Shown here in pieces: positions 18,076 through 27,712 of a DNA stretch of 64,000 nucleotides (the first letter of the stretch is position 1; the number at the start of each line of letters is the position of its first letter). A model generated the notes under the pieces. The model did no database searches. It saw only the letters and a list, made by a program, of their open reading frames with translations, and was not told the origin of the DNA. The position numbers and the translations under genes are program-made. Source of the stretch: Bacteroidota bacterium (GTDB lineage: Bacteria; Bacteroidota; Bacteroidia; Bacteroidales; Prolixibacteraceae); the NCBI GenBank assembly GCA_023251455.1, contig JAHEYT010000022.1, forward strand, positions 1 to 64,000, written 5' to 3'.

Positions 18076-18116
18076 ATACAGCCCGCTTCTGGGTTCAGAA
18101 GCGGGCTGTATTTTTA
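18076..18116 (+). terminator. Terminator of the endolysin-holin unit
   Basis: Perfect 16-base stem ATACAGCCCGCTTCTG / CAGAAGCGGGCTGTAT with a 4-base loop followed by TTTT. It lies between convergent genes and can serve both. Confidence 0.92.
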
Positions 18117-18162
18117 ATATTGTAGAACCAACTTAAAGGGCTTTACGGAAGCACTGAATTAA

Positions 18163-19548
18163 TTATCTCATCAAATCTTCAATTTCATCCGGGGTAATTG
18201 GAATCCTGTCGCCAATGATTTCACTTCCTGTTGCAGTGACCAGAATATCATCCTCCAGACGAATTCCTCCAAAATCAAGATATTCTGAAAGGCGATTAAA
18301 GTTGATAAAATCAGTATTTATCTTCTCAGCTTTCCATTTTTCAATCAATGCCGGAATAAAGTAAATTCCAGGCTCGTTGGTGATTACAAATCCAGGTTGA
18401 AGTTTTCGGCCCATGCGCAAATATGCGGTTCCAAACTGGTCAACCGGACGGGTTTCGTCATCGTATCCGACATAAATCTGTCCCAAATCTTCCATATCAT
18501 GAACATCCAAACCAAGCATGTGCCCCAATCCGTGCGGCATAAACAAGGCATGTGCCCCATTCCTGACTGCTTCTTTTACATCACCTTTCATCAGGCCAAT
18601 TTCTTTTAATCCTGAAGCAATCACCTCTGCAGCAGACAAATGAACAGACAAATAAGTCGATCCAGGTTTGGTCAGTTCGCGGCCACGGTTGTTTGCGGCT
18701 AATACAATCTCGTAAATTTCGCGTTGCTTCTGGGTAAATTTTCCACTAACCGGAACAGTTCGGGTAAAATCGGAGGCATAATGAGAACCTATTTCAGCAC
18801 CAGCATCAACAAGTAATAACCTGCCATTTTGCAATGTTTTGGAATGATCGTGGTTATGTAGCGTTTCGCCATTCTGCGATAAAATAACCGGGAACGAAAC
18901 CATTCCTCCGCCTGCATTGGCAATTCCTTCGATGGTCCCGGCAATGGTTTGTTCCCAAACACCGGCTTTTGCCATTTTCATTGCTGTAACATGCATTTGG
19001 TAACCAACAGAACAGGCTTTCCTGATCTCTGCAATTTCCTGATCTTCTTTAACCGATCGCAAGGCGATTATTGCTTTAATCAGTTCAAGCGAAGAATACG
19101 CTTTTAGTTTTGATGGGGAAATACCAAAAAGATCGCTGAGTAAAAGTTTATTTTCGGCGCGGTATGGAGGTAAAAAATGAATTCTACGGCCGGAATGAAT
19201 TGCCTTTTCAATGACAAATTGCAGATTTTTATAGGAATCCGTTCTGGCAATTCCTACGGTAGCGGCTTTTTCTTTCAATGGAACCTGTGGCCCCATCCAG
19301 ATAATATCTTCCATGCTGACATCATCACCAAAAATGGTTTCTTCGCCAGTCTCGGTGTCAATAATACCCGCCAAACGCTGAAAATCAAGCCCGAAGAAGT
19401 AAAGAAACGAACTATCCTGCCTGAAATAGTAGGTATTATCGGCATAATTCATCGGAACATCAACATTTCCTAACAAAACAATTAAGCCTTCCGATATATT
19501 GTGTTTTAAATACTGACGACGTGCAATATAAGTATCTGAATTAAACAT
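18163..19548 (-). CDS. pepP: Xaa-Pro aminopeptidase (M24B)
   Basis: 461 residues. The N-terminal AMP_N domain (residues ~1-140, RQDSSFLYFFGLD) is followed by the pita-bread catalytic domain. Metal ligands are visible in VDAGAEIGSHYASDFTRT (two Asp), HGLGHMLGLDVHD (His), TNEPGIYF (Glu) and GIRLEDDI (Glu). It removes the N-terminal residue from peptides beginning Xaa-Pro, and is cytoplasmic because there is no signal peptide. Start at the ATG 19548 gives MFNSDTYIARR, typical for Bacteroidota PepP. Confidence 0.95.
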   Translation of the reverse strand: MFNSDTYIARRQYLKHNISEGLIVLLGNVDVPMNYADNTYYFRQDSSFLYFFGLDFQRLAGIIDTETGEETIFGDDVSMEDIIWMGPQVPLKEKAATVGIARTDSYKNLQFVIEKAIHSGRRIHFLPPYRAENKLLLSDLFGISPSKLKAYSSLELIKAIIALRSVKEDQEIAEIRKACSVGYQMHVTAMKMAKAGVWEQTIAGTIEGIANAGGGMVSFPVILSQNGETLHNHDHSKTLQNGRLLLVDAGAEIGSHYASDFTRTVPVSGKFTQKQREIYEIVLAANNRGRELTKPGSTYLSVHLSAAEVIASGLKEIGLMKGDVKEAVRNGAHALFMPHGLGHMLGLDVHDMEDLGQIYVGYDDETRPVDQFGTAYLRMGRKLQPGFVITNEPGIYFIPALIEKWKAEKINTDFINFNRLSEYLDFGGIRLEDDILVTATGSEIIGDRIPITPDEIEDLMR

Positions 19549-19719
19549 GTGCTTTAAATTTTAATTAGTCAGGGAAGATAGAAAAAATACCCTACACAAG
19601 AAAGGATTAAGCTAATACAAATGTTTTATACCATATAATTTAAGATAAAATCAGACAATAAAATTTCCAACCGATATTTAAATATTTCGTAAATTATAGT
19701 AACCCAAAAACTCAACACC

Positions 19720-20442
19720 ATGAACAATACTTTAATGGTTTATTTGAATAAAAGGCTGCACCAAAATGGTCCAAAATATTTGGACCACAACAGCCAACCA
19801 GGACCTGTAATTTGTATTTCAAGAGAAGTCGGTTGTGGTGGAGTTAACATTGCCAAACAACTGGCCAATGAACTTGATAAACAATGCCTGTGCAAAAAAT
19901 GGAAAGTCCTGAGTAAAGAAATCCTCGAAGAAAGCGCCCGTGGCTTAGACATGGATCCGAATAAGCTTCGGAATTATCTGAAAGAAGGTGACCGCGGTAT
20001 CTTTGATGATGTTTTATCGGCCTTCAGTGAAAAAAGATACAAAAGCGACCGAAAAATTAGTAAAACGCTGATTGATCTGGTATTAAGTTTTGCTAACGAT
20101 GGCTATTGCATCATTGTTGGACGAGCCGGGCATATTATTGCCAAAGATATTGAAAAGTCACTGCTGGTGAAATTGACAGCGCCACTCGATTGGCGGATTA
20201 AACAAATCATGGAAAAGAATAATCTGAACATGAGAGAAGCCATCGAGTTTATTGAAAAAACGGAAAAGGAACGCGAGAATCTCCGCAAACACATCGCTGG
20301 CGATCATGCAAATACCGGTGAATTTGATCTGACAATCAACTTGTCAAGAATAAAAGTTGAAAATGCCATCTCATTAATCTGTTACGCATCACAGATCAAA
20401 GGAATACTTGAAACGAATAAAAGTAAAGTAGAAGTTTTTTAG
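19720..20442 (+). CDS. Cytidylate kinase-like family protein
   Basis: 240 residues. After ~27 leading residues comes VICISREVGCGGVNIAKQLANEL, the altered P-loop of the cytidylate kinase-like family (AAA_26), then DGYCIIVGRAGHIIAKD and the lid region RKHIAGDHANTGEFDLTINLSRI. True Cmk has GxxGxGKS/T; here the glycine-rich loop reads REVGCGG, so nucleotide binding is likely but the phosphate acceptor is unclear. Proteins of this type are common in Bacteroidota beside Cmk itself. The gene ends at a long inverted repeat. Confidence 0.82.
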   Translation: MNNTLMVYLNKRLHQNGPKYLDHNSQPGPVICISREVGCGGVNIAKQLANELDKQCLCKKWKVLSKEILEESARGLDMDPNKLRNYLKEGDRGIFDDVLSAFSEKRYKSDRKISKTLIDLVLSFANDGYCIIVGRAGHIIAKDIEKSLLVKLTAPLDWRIKQIMEKNNLNMREAIEFIEKTEKERENLRKHIAGDHANTGEFDLTINLSRIKVENAISLICYASQIKGILETNKSKVEVF

Positions 20443-20443
20443 G

Positions 20444-20515
20444 AATTCCAAGTTTCAGATTTCAAGTTCCAAGTCTGCACTATGCCTTGGAACTTGAAAT
20501 CTTGAATTTGGAATT
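20444..20515. repeat. Complete inverted repeat of the TTCCAAGTTTCAG family
   Basis: The left arm AATTCCAAGTTTCAGATTTC plus AAGTTCCAAG (20444-20472) and the right arm CTTGGAACTTGAAATC plus TTGAATTTGGAATT (20486-20515) pair over about 30 bases. It lies between convergent genes and reaches into the stop codon of the S9 peptidase gene. Half copies occur at 9592, 26399 and 47667. Confidence 0.75.
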
Positions 20516-22598
20516 ATTTGAGCCATTTATCCAGCCATTGTTTAAATACCCGCTGCCATAAAATTCCGTTTTGCGGTTGCAAAACCCAATGATTTTCGTC
20601 CGGAAAGATTAGCATTTGAGCAGGGACTCCGCGTAAAACGGCGGCATTAAAAGCGGCCATACCCTGAGACGCTAGAATCCGGTAATCTTTTTCTCCATGA
20701 ATTACCAGAATTGGCGAATCCCATTTGTCAACAAACAAGTGCGGCGAATTGGCATACGAACGTTGGGCAACGGCATTCGTTTTATCCCAGTATGGTCCAC
20801 CCAAATCCCAGTTTACAAACCACATTTCTTCGGTTTCCAGATATTGCTGTTCTAGGTTAAACATTCCATCGTGCGAAATGAATGCCTTAAACCTTTTTTC
20901 GTGATGTCCGGCCAGCCAGTATACAGAGAAGCCTCCATAACTAGCACCAACACAGCCCAGTTTATCTTTATCAACGAATGGTTCTTTGGCAACTTCATCA
21001 ATGGCCGAAAGGTAATCCTTCATATTTTGGCCACCATAATCGCCACTGATTTGCTCCAGCCATTCCTGTCCAAAACCGGGTAATCCACGGCGATTTGGTG
21101 CAACAACAATATATCCGTTGGCTGCCATCTGCTGAAAATTCCAGCGATACGACCAAAATTGACTGACCGTTGACTGGGGCCCACCTTCGCAAAACAAAAG
21201 GGTTGGATATTTCTTATTCGGATCAAAATGAGGTGGATAAATTACCCAGGTTTGCATCTGTTTATTATCGGTAGTTTTTATCCAGCGTTCTTCCACCTTT
21301 GCCAATGTCAGTTGATCCAAAATTGGTTTATTCAAGAACGAAAGTTCTGTCTCGGCACCTGTTTTTGGATTGATAACGTAAATCTCATCAGGTTTGCTCA
21401 TCGAATGTTTCATTCCAATAAGCTTGTCTTTAGCTTCGGCTACAAAAGCATAATCCTGAACACCTTTTGTAATCTGAGTGATTTTTTTGCTGGCCAAATC
21501 CAAACTATAAACCTGTGTTAATGCGTGCCAACAGCTCACAAAATAAAGGGTTTTGCTATCGGAACTCCAGGCCAGGTTGCTTGAGTTCTGGTCGAAATTC
21601 GCTGACATATCTGTTTTTTCACCGGTTAGCAGATTCATCACAAACAGGCGATTTTTGTCGGCTTCGTAGCCATCGCGTTCCATACTTTCCCAGGCCATCC
21701 ATTTTCCATCGGGCGAAAAAACAGGATTCTGGTCATAACCCATCATTCCCTGGGTTTTGTTCTCCGTTTTCTTCGTTTCAACGTTGTAGAAATAAATATC
21801 AGAATTGGTTGAAAGTGCATATTCTTTGCCTGTTTTCTTCCGGCAAGTATAAGCTATTGTTTTGCTGTCAGGGCTCCAATCCAATTGTTCAACGCCACCA
21901 AAAGGCTTCATTGGGCTTTCGTAAGGTTCGCCTTCCAATAAATCAACCGCATTGGTGATTTTATCGTCTTTATAATCAGCTACAAACGGATGAGGAACAG
22001 TTTGTACCCATTCGTCCCAGTGCTTGTACATCAAATCGTTTTCAAGATAAGCATTGGCTTTGGGCAGATCTGGGAACAGATCGTGAACATCCTTTTTCAT
22101 TTTCACATCGGCAGTAAAAAGGATTTTTGACCCATCCAGAGAATATTTAAATCCTGAAATACCACCTTTTATTTCTGAAATCTGAGTAGGTTCCGAACCA
22201 TCAGTATTCATTTCCCAAAGTTGCATTTCTCCTGACTTTGACGACAAAAAGCCAATCTTTGTACCGCCAGGTTTCCAAACGGCAGATGATTCTTTTTCAG
22301 GAGTTGAAGTGATGCGTAAAGGATTGCCTCCATTAACCGAAACGGTATATAAATCGCGGTACGACTTATTTTCTTCAATGTTGTAATTGGTCACTGCATA
22401 CAAAACTTTCGTTCCATCGGGCGAAACAACAGGCTCACCAATTCGGCCAAAGCTCCATAAAACTTCCGGAGTCATAATATCTGAAGCTAGTTTTGGAACT
22501 TCAGGATTCAAATTCATTGTCATTTCTTTTGTCGTTTTCGGATTTGTAAATGAAAACAAAATAGCCATCAAGGCAAGTGAACAAACAGACTTTATCAT
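20514..22598 (-). CDS. S9 family peptidase (DPP5/acylaminoacyl-peptidase type)
   Basis: 694 residues. A signal peptide (MIKSVCSLALMAILFSFTNPK) leads to a beta-propeller (~residues 40-430) with several TolB-like repeats such as WSPDSKTIAYTCRK and FSPDGKWMAWESM. The C-terminal alpha/beta-hydrolase has the nucleophile motif GASYGG (~residue 550), the aspartate in HGEKDYRI and the histidine in PDENHWV. The family includes the dipeptidyl-peptidase 5 of Porphyromonas. It releases dipeptides from peptides in the periplasm, fitting the other peptidases of this region. Confidence 0.93.
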   Translation of the reverse strand: MIKSVCSLALMAILFSFTNPKTTKEMTMNLNPEVPKLASDIMTPEVLWSFGRIGEPVVSPDGTKVLYAVTNYNIEENKSYRDLYTVSVNGGNPLRITSTPEKESSAVWKPGGTKIGFLSSKSGEMQLWEMNTDGSEPTQISEIKGGISGFKYSLDGSKILFTADVKMKKDVHDLFPDLPKANAYLENDLMYKHWDEWVQTVPHPFVADYKDDKITNAVDLLEGEPYESPMKPFGGVEQLDWSPDSKTIAYTCRKKTGKEYALSTNSDIYFYNVETKKTENKTQGMMGYDQNPVFSPDGKWMAWESMERDGYEADKNRLFVMNLLTGEKTDMSANFDQNSSNLAWSSDSKTLYFVSCWHALTQVYSLDLASKKITQITKGVQDYAFVAEAKDKLIGMKHSMSKPDEIYVINPKTGAETELSFLNKPILDQLTLAKVEERWIKTTDNKQMQTWVIYPPHFDPNKKYPTLLFCEGGPQSTVSQFWSYRWNFQQMAANGYIVVAPNRRGLPGFGQEWLEQISGDYGGQNMKDYLSAIDEVAKEPFVDKDKLGCVGASYGGFSVYWLAGHHEKRFKAFISHDGMFNLEQQYLETEEMWFVNWDLGGPYWDKTNAVAQRSYANSPHLFVDKWDSPILVIHGEKDYRILASQGMAAFNAAVLRGVPAQMLIFPDENHWVLQPQNGILWQRVFKQWLDKWLK

Positions 22599-22775
22599 GA
22601 TGATTAGTTTAAATATTTTGCTGCATTAAATGATTTAGTGGCGGTGAATGTAAGTATTGTCGGGGAAATAAAAAATGAAACGAGTCATGAGAAATACTTC
22701 TCGGAGAGAAAATAATCCGCCAGCTGAAGGATGGCAAGTTCCATGTGGTAACTAAAAATCAAATCATAAACACAT

Positions 22776-22809
22776 AAAAAAGCATCTGCTATTGAATAAC
22801 AGATGCTTT
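22776..22809 (-). terminator. Terminator of the NigD-like gene
   Basis: AAAGCATCTG / CAGATGCTTT stem around an 11-base loop, followed on the minus strand by TTTTTT. The rest of the 240-base gap to the S9 gene contains no ORF. Confidence 0.85.
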
Positions 22810-22840
22810 AATAAAAAAACCGAATTGATTGAAACCGTTT

Positions 22841-23524
22841 CTAGTATTTGTATTCTCCGGTATATTCAAAGTCTTTGCCGTCGAATCCTTTGGCAATTAC
22901 TTTGAATGGTGTACTGTTTTTACCAGTCACTTTAAGCGCACTTAAATCGAATGAAACGAAAGCGGAAAGTGGAATCTCCTCTGCATCATCATTAGCGTTG
23001 TGCCTCAATTCAAGGACCACAGGCCCGTTGGCAGTATTGATCGCTCCAGGCTGTTTCACCAGATTGATAAAATGAGTTTTATTGCCACCCCAGTACTTTA
23101 ATTCAAAATTCAACATGTTGTTTTTAATCCATTTATCTTCAACATGAATAGGATCGTTGCCGATACTGTCTTCCTTTGCCGGGGTAATGTCGAAAATCCC
23201 CTTGTACAAAATCTTGCGCAACGAATTGATCTGCACATAGTAGTATTCATTATGATCCGGATTATCCTTATTACCGAGAATGGTAAAGTTCACCAGAACA
23301 CGTTCGTTATTGAACACATCATCGTCAAATCTTGAATGGGTAGCAGGGTAAAGAACTTCGCCGTCGTCCATCGTAATTGTAAACGATTCAGACGAAGCGT
23401 CTTTATTCACCAATCCAAATCCGACCCAGGCATTGTCTAAGGAATATCCGTCATCATCCATATCGCAGCCAGGCAACAGGCTGAATAAGGAACCCACCAG
23501 TAATAAAACAAATAGCTTTTTCAT
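22841..23524 (-). CDS. NigD-like lipoprotein
   Basis: 227 residues. MKKLFVLLLVGSLFSLLPGCDMDDDGYSLDNAWVGFG is a lipoprotein leader with the lipobox LPGC and the DDDGYSLD stretch typical of NigD-like proteins of Bacteroidales. The family has an N-terminal OB-like domain (VLYPATHSRF, RVLVNFTILG) and a C-terminal beta-sandwich (VVLELRHNANDD). NigD is named after a bacteriocin-associated gene, but most copies, including this one, are isolated and of unknown function. It is likely anchored in the cell envelope. Confidence 0.85.
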   Translation of the reverse strand: MKKLFVLLLVGSLFSLLPGCDMDDDGYSLDNAWVGFGLVNKDASSESFTITMDDGEVLYPATHSRFDDDVFNNERVLVNFTILGNKDNPDHNEYYYVQINSLRKILYKGIFDITPAKEDSIGNDPIHVEDKWIKNNMLNFELKYWGGNKTHFINLVKQPGAINTANGPVVLELRHNANDDAEEIPLSAFVSFDLSALKVTGKNSTPFKVIAKGFDGKDFEYTGEYKY

Positions 23525-23787
23525 TTTAATTCTATATTTATAATTGTTTTCATTTGCTCTAACTTATCGCGGATAATCTCGCTAAAGAAAACTTTAAGGT
23601 TTTCCGACATGTTATAGATTTCAAAAAGTAGAATATGGTTGCGTTGCCTGATTATTTTTTTCGCCGGAATGTCAGTCGACATGAAAGAAAAGCTTCTGGC
23701 ACAATAATTGAATTAATATATCTATATATTTATATTTTTATATTTGAATTCAAACCATAAATACAAACAATTAATAAACAGTAAATT

Positions 23788-24291
23788 ATGAAACATCTAT
23801 TTCTGACATTGATGATCACTTCTATCGTTTTTTCAGCCTGCGGAAATAAAAACCCGGAAGGCAGTAAAAACACTGAGCTAGCCAACTCTTCAGTAAAAAC
23901 AAGCAATTCAAATAGTTCCGAGAAATTGACAAAAGCACTTTTCGTTCAAAAAGTTTGGGACTTCACCAAATCGCCTAACGATTGGAAATACTTGGGCAGT
24001 AAACCAGCGATCGTTGATTTTTATGCGGATTGGTGCGGACCATGCAAAATTGCAAGTCCGATACTTGACGAAATTGGCAGCGAATATGCTGGTAAAATTC
24101 TGGTTTATAAAATCAATACGGATCAGGAGCGCGAATTGGCTCAGGTATTTGGTATTACCGGAATTCCAGCTTTCCTCTACATTCCAGCCAATGGGAAACC
24201 AGTCATGATGTCAGGAATTGGCAGATCGAAAGAAGATACCAAAAAGATGTTTATTGAGAATATTGAAAAATATCTTTTGGTGAAGAAATAA
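23788..24291 (+). CDS. Thioredoxin-like lipoprotein
   Basis: 167 residues. The leader MKHLFLTLMITSIVFSACGNK carries a lipobox (FSAC). A linker rich in Ser and Asn is followed by a thioredoxin domain (~residues 60-165) with WCGPC in DFYADWCGPCKIASPIL and the cis-proline loop GITGIPAFLYI. The complete active site suggests real disulfide reductase or isomerase activity in the periplasm. It is a single gene with its own terminator. Confidence 0.93.
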   Translation: MKHLFLTLMITSIVFSACGNKNPEGSKNTELANSSVKTSNSNSSEKLTKALFVQKVWDFTKSPNDWKYLGSKPAIVDFYADWCGPCKIASPILDEIGSEYAGKILVYKINTDQERELAQVFGITGIPAFLYIPANGKPVMMSGIGRSKEDTKKMFIENIEKYLLVKK

Positions 24292-24340
24292 CACAGGAGA
24301 CGGAAGTCAGAAGCAAGAAGACTGAAGATCGAAAAAAAAC

Positions 24341-24370
24341 AAAAACCCCGAAATCACTTTCGGGGTTTTC
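24341..24370. terminator. Bidirectional terminator between thioredoxin gene and pfp
   Basis: AAAACCCCGAAA / TTTCGGGGTTTT with a 5-base loop, between two convergent genes. Confidence 0.9.
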
Positions 24371-24396
24371 TATTTAATCGAATTGATTGATCAAAA

Positions 24397-26052
24397 TTAT
24401 TTAGCTCTTTCCAGCGTAATGGTTTTAGTTGGCTGATCGCAAACTTCGGTCGGTCCCCAATATTGGATAGGTCCAGGATAAACAAATGAAGTTTCAATGG
24501 CCCATTTCTCACGATTAGCAGCCAGGTATTTGAACGGAGCGCTTTCCAATTCCACCAAAGCTTTCTGAATAACCGGTTTCATGTGTCCGTGGCGACGTTC
24601 CATGTTCATCATCATCGTTACCGGAACACCACCAGCAATCCATTCTGCGGCAGGAGCTGTAAGGTTACGAACCGATGACATATAACCTGTTTTGCCTTCA
24701 GCAATCAGGAATGAAGCATTGTAGCCCAATGAATAGCAGTAGTCGGCATCGAAGTTTGATGGAGCAGCACAACGACCTTCGTATCCGAAGAAATGATACT
24801 GTGTTCCGAATTTGCCTTTGAATTCTCCAGCTTTTTTCATTTCTTTCAATTTGCTCTTCACCATTTCGCCCAACAGTTTTTCAGTTTCGATGAGCGATAC
24901 CTGCACGTTTCCGTGTGGGTCGCGGTCGAGAGTTAACTGATCGGCAATTCCGGAAGGAAGTGAAGTATATACTTTTGCCGATTCGGCTGATAAAATTCCG
25001 GCAACGAATGCGCGGCCTTCAGCTTTATTGGTAAACGATTTGAATTTCTGTTCTGTTTCGGATCCTTCAGCCAATAAATCGTTCAATTCCGAAATCAATG
25101 CTTTCATTTCAGGAACAAATTCAACCAAACCTTCAGGAATTAAAGCTACACCAAAGTTTTCGCCGTTAGCTGCACGTTTGGCAACGATTCCGGCCATATA
25201 ATCTACGATTTCACCTAAAGTCTGTTTCTTCAACTCAACTTCTTCTGAAATCAAAGTAATGTTTGGCTGGGTCTGTAAAGCACATTCCAAACCGATGTGA
25301 GAAGCTGAACGTCCCATCAGTTTAATGAAATGCCAGTATTTTTTAGCAGAATTGGCATCGCGTTCGATGTTACCAATCAGTTCTGAATAAACTTTGGTTG
25401 CAGTATCGAAACCGAATGAAGTTTCGATCATGTCGTTTTTCAAGTCACCATCAATCGTTTTTGGACAACCGATTACCTGTATTCCGGTATTTTGAGCGGC
25501 ATAATATTCGGCCAACACACAAGCGTTGGTATTACTGTCGTCACCACCAATAATGATGAGTGCTTTAATGCCCAATTCTCTCATAATCTCGGTACCTTTA
25601 TCGTACTGAGCGGTTTCTTCGAGTTTGGTGCGACCTGAGCCAATGATATCGAAACCACCTGTATTGCGGAATTCGTCGATAACCGAAGCGGTAAGTTCTA
25701 CATAGCTATGATCAACCAGGCCACCGGGGCCACCTAAAAAACCATACAATTTACTTTCAGGATTGATGTTTTTGATACCATCGAAAATGCCTGAAATCAC
25801 ATTGTGACCGCCAGGAGCCTGACCGCCAGAAAGGATCACTCCAACATTCACTGCCGGATATTGTTTTTTCTCACCGGCCTCGAATGTAATCAAAGGCATA
25901 CCATAAGTATTCGGGAAAAGCTTCTTAATTGCATCCTGATCAGCAACCGACTGGGTGTTTTCACCTTCAACCAGTTTAACTGATGATTGTAATGATTTAG
26001 GAAGTTTTGGCTGATATTTAGCCCTTTCTGATTGCAATGCGCTAATGGTCAT
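24397..26052 (-). CDS. pfp: Diphosphate--fructose-6-phosphate 1-phosphotransferase
   Basis: 551 residues, the long form of PPi-dependent phosphofructokinase. The motif [10 protein letters not shown] (~residue 170) has the GGDD aspartate that marks PPi rather than ATP use; [13 protein letters not shown] (~75) is the first phosphate-binding loop, PKTIDGDL contains catalytic Thr-Ile-Asp-Gly-Asp, and [11 protein letters not shown] follows. The cytoplasmic enzyme reversibly converts fructose 6-phosphate to fructose 1,6-bisphosphate and is the usual glycolytic PFK of many anaerobic Bacteroidota. Confidence 0.96.
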   Translation of the reverse strand: MTISALQSERAKYQPKLPKSLQSSVKLVEGENTQSVADQDAIKKLFPNTYGMPLITFEAGEKKQYPAVNVGVILSGGQAPGGHNVISGIFDGIKNINPESKLYGFLGGPGGLVDHSYVELTASVIDEFRNTGGFDIIGSGRTKLEETAQYDKGTEIMRELGIKALIIIGGDDSNTNACVLAEYYAAQNTGIQVIGCPKTIDGDLKNDMIETSFGFDTATKVYSELIGNIERDANSAKKYWHFIKLMGRSASHIGLECALQTQPNITLISEEVELKKQTLGEIVDYMAGIVAKRAANGENFGVALIPEGLVEFVPEMKALISELNDLLAEGSETEQKFKSFTNKAEGRAFVAGILSAESAKVYTSLPSGIADQLTLDRDPHGNVQVSLIETEKLLGEMVKSKLKEMKKAGEFKGKFGTQYHFFGYEGRCAAPSNFDADYCYSLGYNASFLIAEGKTGYMSSVRNLTAPAAEWIAGGVPVTMMMNMERRHGHMKPVIQKALVELESAPFKYLAANREKWAIETSFVYPGPIQYWGPTEVCDQPTKTITLERAK

Positions 26053-26173
26053 AGTTTTTATTTTTTGATAGGATTTACTTTTTTGAACCGACGCAAAATT
26101 AAACTAAAACCATGATTTTACAATCAGATTGAAAGCACATTCATCTTATTTAAAGTAAATTTAAACAGATTAG

Positions 26174-26383
26174 CTAACCTATCAAAAAATCAGCAACATT
26201 GCCCAAAGTACTGACTGAGCCTTTATAAAACTCACTGAATTTACAGTGGCTACAGGTTACGACAGTGAACTTTCGGTTTTGAATGTCGAAAAAACGGGAA
26301 AATCCGCTTCCGGTTGTTCTGATTTCATCAATTTCAGCTTTCATATTGCCGCATTTAGGGCAATGATACTTTGTTGGTTGCAT
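26174..26383 (-). CDS. Small zinc-ribbon protein
   Basis: 69 residues with CPKCG near the N-terminus and CSHC about 30 residues later, a four-cysteine zinc ribbon. The tail FSEFYKGSVSTLGNVADFLIG is typical of the small zinc-ribbon family annotated as nucleic-acid-binding. It has no visible catalytic residues and may bind RNA, DNA or protein. It is transcribed alone, between pfp and an Arc-like gene. Confidence 0.75.
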   Translation of the reverse strand: MQPTKYHCPKCGNMKAEIDEIRTTGSGFSRFFDIQNRKFTVVTCSHCKFSEFYKGSVSTLGNVADFLIG

Positions 26384-26398
26384 GGTTTAAAAGTTTAA

Positions 26399-26417
26399 AA
26401 TTCCAAATTTCAAGTTA
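26399..26417. repeat. Dispersed TTCCAAATTTCAAG repeat, half copy
   Basis: AATTCCAAATTTCAAGTTA sits just upstream of the zinc-ribbon gene. It matches an arm of the inverted repeat at 20444. Confidence 0.4.
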
Positions 26418-26509
26418 CTAATGATGGCACAAATAATTAGCGATATTTTACAACTGCCATCAGTTCCAAACATCAGCCGTCATAATCATTTTGTGACTAA
26501 AGCCTGAGA

Positions 26510-26704
26510 CTAGTCACTTATATTTCCCTCCTTGCCTTCATCGGTAGTTGTCTTTTCAACTGTCCGGCGGGCATCACGAAGAGCCTTGTTAATTATCCAT
26601 TCTATTTGTCCGTTTGCACTTCGAAATTCCTGAGCAGCCCATTTTTCAACGGCATCATACACGTCAGGATCAATCCGGAGTACAAATGATTTTTTCTTTG
26701 CCAT
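26510..26704 (-). CDS. Arc-like ribbon-helix-helix DNA-binding protein
   Basis: 64 residues. KKKSFVLRIDPDVYDAVEKWAAQEFRSANGQIEWIINKAL fits a ribbon-helix-helix: a basic strand, then two helices. The acidic tail is not conserved in such proteins. It lies 68 bases downstream of the alpha/beta-hydrolase gene and is probably the last gene of the SPFH operon. Without a toxin gene beside it, a role as a regulator is more likely than an antitoxin. Confidence 0.8.
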   Translation of the reverse strand: MAKKKSFVLRIDPDVYDAVEKWAAQEFRSANGQIEWIINKALRDARRTVEKTTTDEGKEGNISD

Positions 26705-26772
26705 ATCTCACTCCCCTCTTTTTCTCATTCCAAAATCACATCAAACATTAAATTTCAATTTTGACTAAAGCG

Positions 26773-27708
26773 CTATTTGGTCAATACAAAACTACTGATT
26801 GCTTCAACAAGATCATTGTTTATAGGCAATTCCGGCTGATTGTAAGTTTGAAGATTCTTCATTCGGTCAACCTCAGCATCTTTAAAAATATGGTTCATGC
26901 CTTTAATAATCACCAATTTCGCATCAGGTTTTGCTGTCTGAAGCCGTTTAGCATCCTCAACACTAACCTGAATGTCGGTAGTGCCCTGAACGATTAAAGT
27001 TGGCTTTTTCAGTTTCGCAATTTCAGTTTGCGGATCGTATTTGAACCATGAAATCATATAAGGCTGGACACTAGGCCGGAAAAGCGAGAAGAGCATTTGT
27101 GGAACATTTTCAACCTTGTTTCCTTTGATCAATTCGTCCAAAATCGGTGTCGACTGATCTAAAACAATCTGAGGTTGTGCCTTTAATTGCTCTCGGATGA
27201 TCTGATCGGCGGCTTGTCCAGCTCCGGCAATGGAAACAAATTTTCCGACGAGTTTATTTTGGGAAACGACTATTCCAATCAGCGATCCTTCGCTGTGTCC
27301 AATCACAGTAATCGATGAGAAGCTCTTATTTTGCTTCAGAAATTGCACCCAACTTACTGCATCCTGAATATAGTCTTCAAAACGTAAGTCGGCTTCTTTA
27401 ATTCCAGCCTGTTGGCTTTTAGCAATGCCACGTTTATCGTATCTGAGCGATGCAATTCCTTTTTTCACCAATTCGGAAGAAAGCATCTTCAGCGAGTTAT
27501 TCTTCATCATTGGGTTATTGCCATCCCTGTCGGTTGGACCAGAACCAGCAATAATCAATGCAACCGGAAAGGGAAGTTTTATTTCTGGCATAGTTAAGGT
27601 TCCTTCAATATTGCCTGTCTCAGTTTTTAATGTAATTGTTTCTTCTGATTGTGCCAGTGCAGCTAATGCAACTAAAAACCCAATAATAAAAATAATATGC
27701 GCCTTCAT
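26773..27708 (-). CDS. Secreted alpha/beta hydrolase
   Basis: 311 residues with a signal peptide (MKAHIIFIIGFLVALAALAQSEE). The hydrolase core has the oxyanion-hole region VALIIAGSGPTDRDGNN, the nucleophile elbow VIGHSEGSLIG (~residue 140), a late aspartate in VQGTTDIQVSVEDA and the histidine of GMNHIF. The GSGPTDRDGN motif recurs in a bacterial family of secreted hydrolases/acyltransferases of uncertain substrate. It follows the membrane protein gene by 4 bases, so it is translated from the same operon. Confidence 0.85.
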   Translation of the reverse strand: MKAHIIFIIGFLVALAALAQSEETITLKTETGNIEGTLTMPEIKLPFPVALIIAGSGPTDRDGNNPMMKNNSLKMLSSELVKKGIASLRYDKRGIAKSQQAGIKEADLRFEDYIQDAVSWVQFLKQNKSFSSITVIGHSEGSLIGIVVSQNKLVGKFVSIAGAGQAADQIIREQLKAQPQIVLDQSTPILDELIKGNKVENVPQMLFSLFRPSVQPYMISWFKYDPQTEIAKLKKPTLIVQGTTDIQVSVEDAKRLQTAKPDAKLVIIKGMNHIFKDAEVDRMKNLQTYNQPELPINNDLVEAISSFVLTK

Positions 27709-27712
27709 GATT

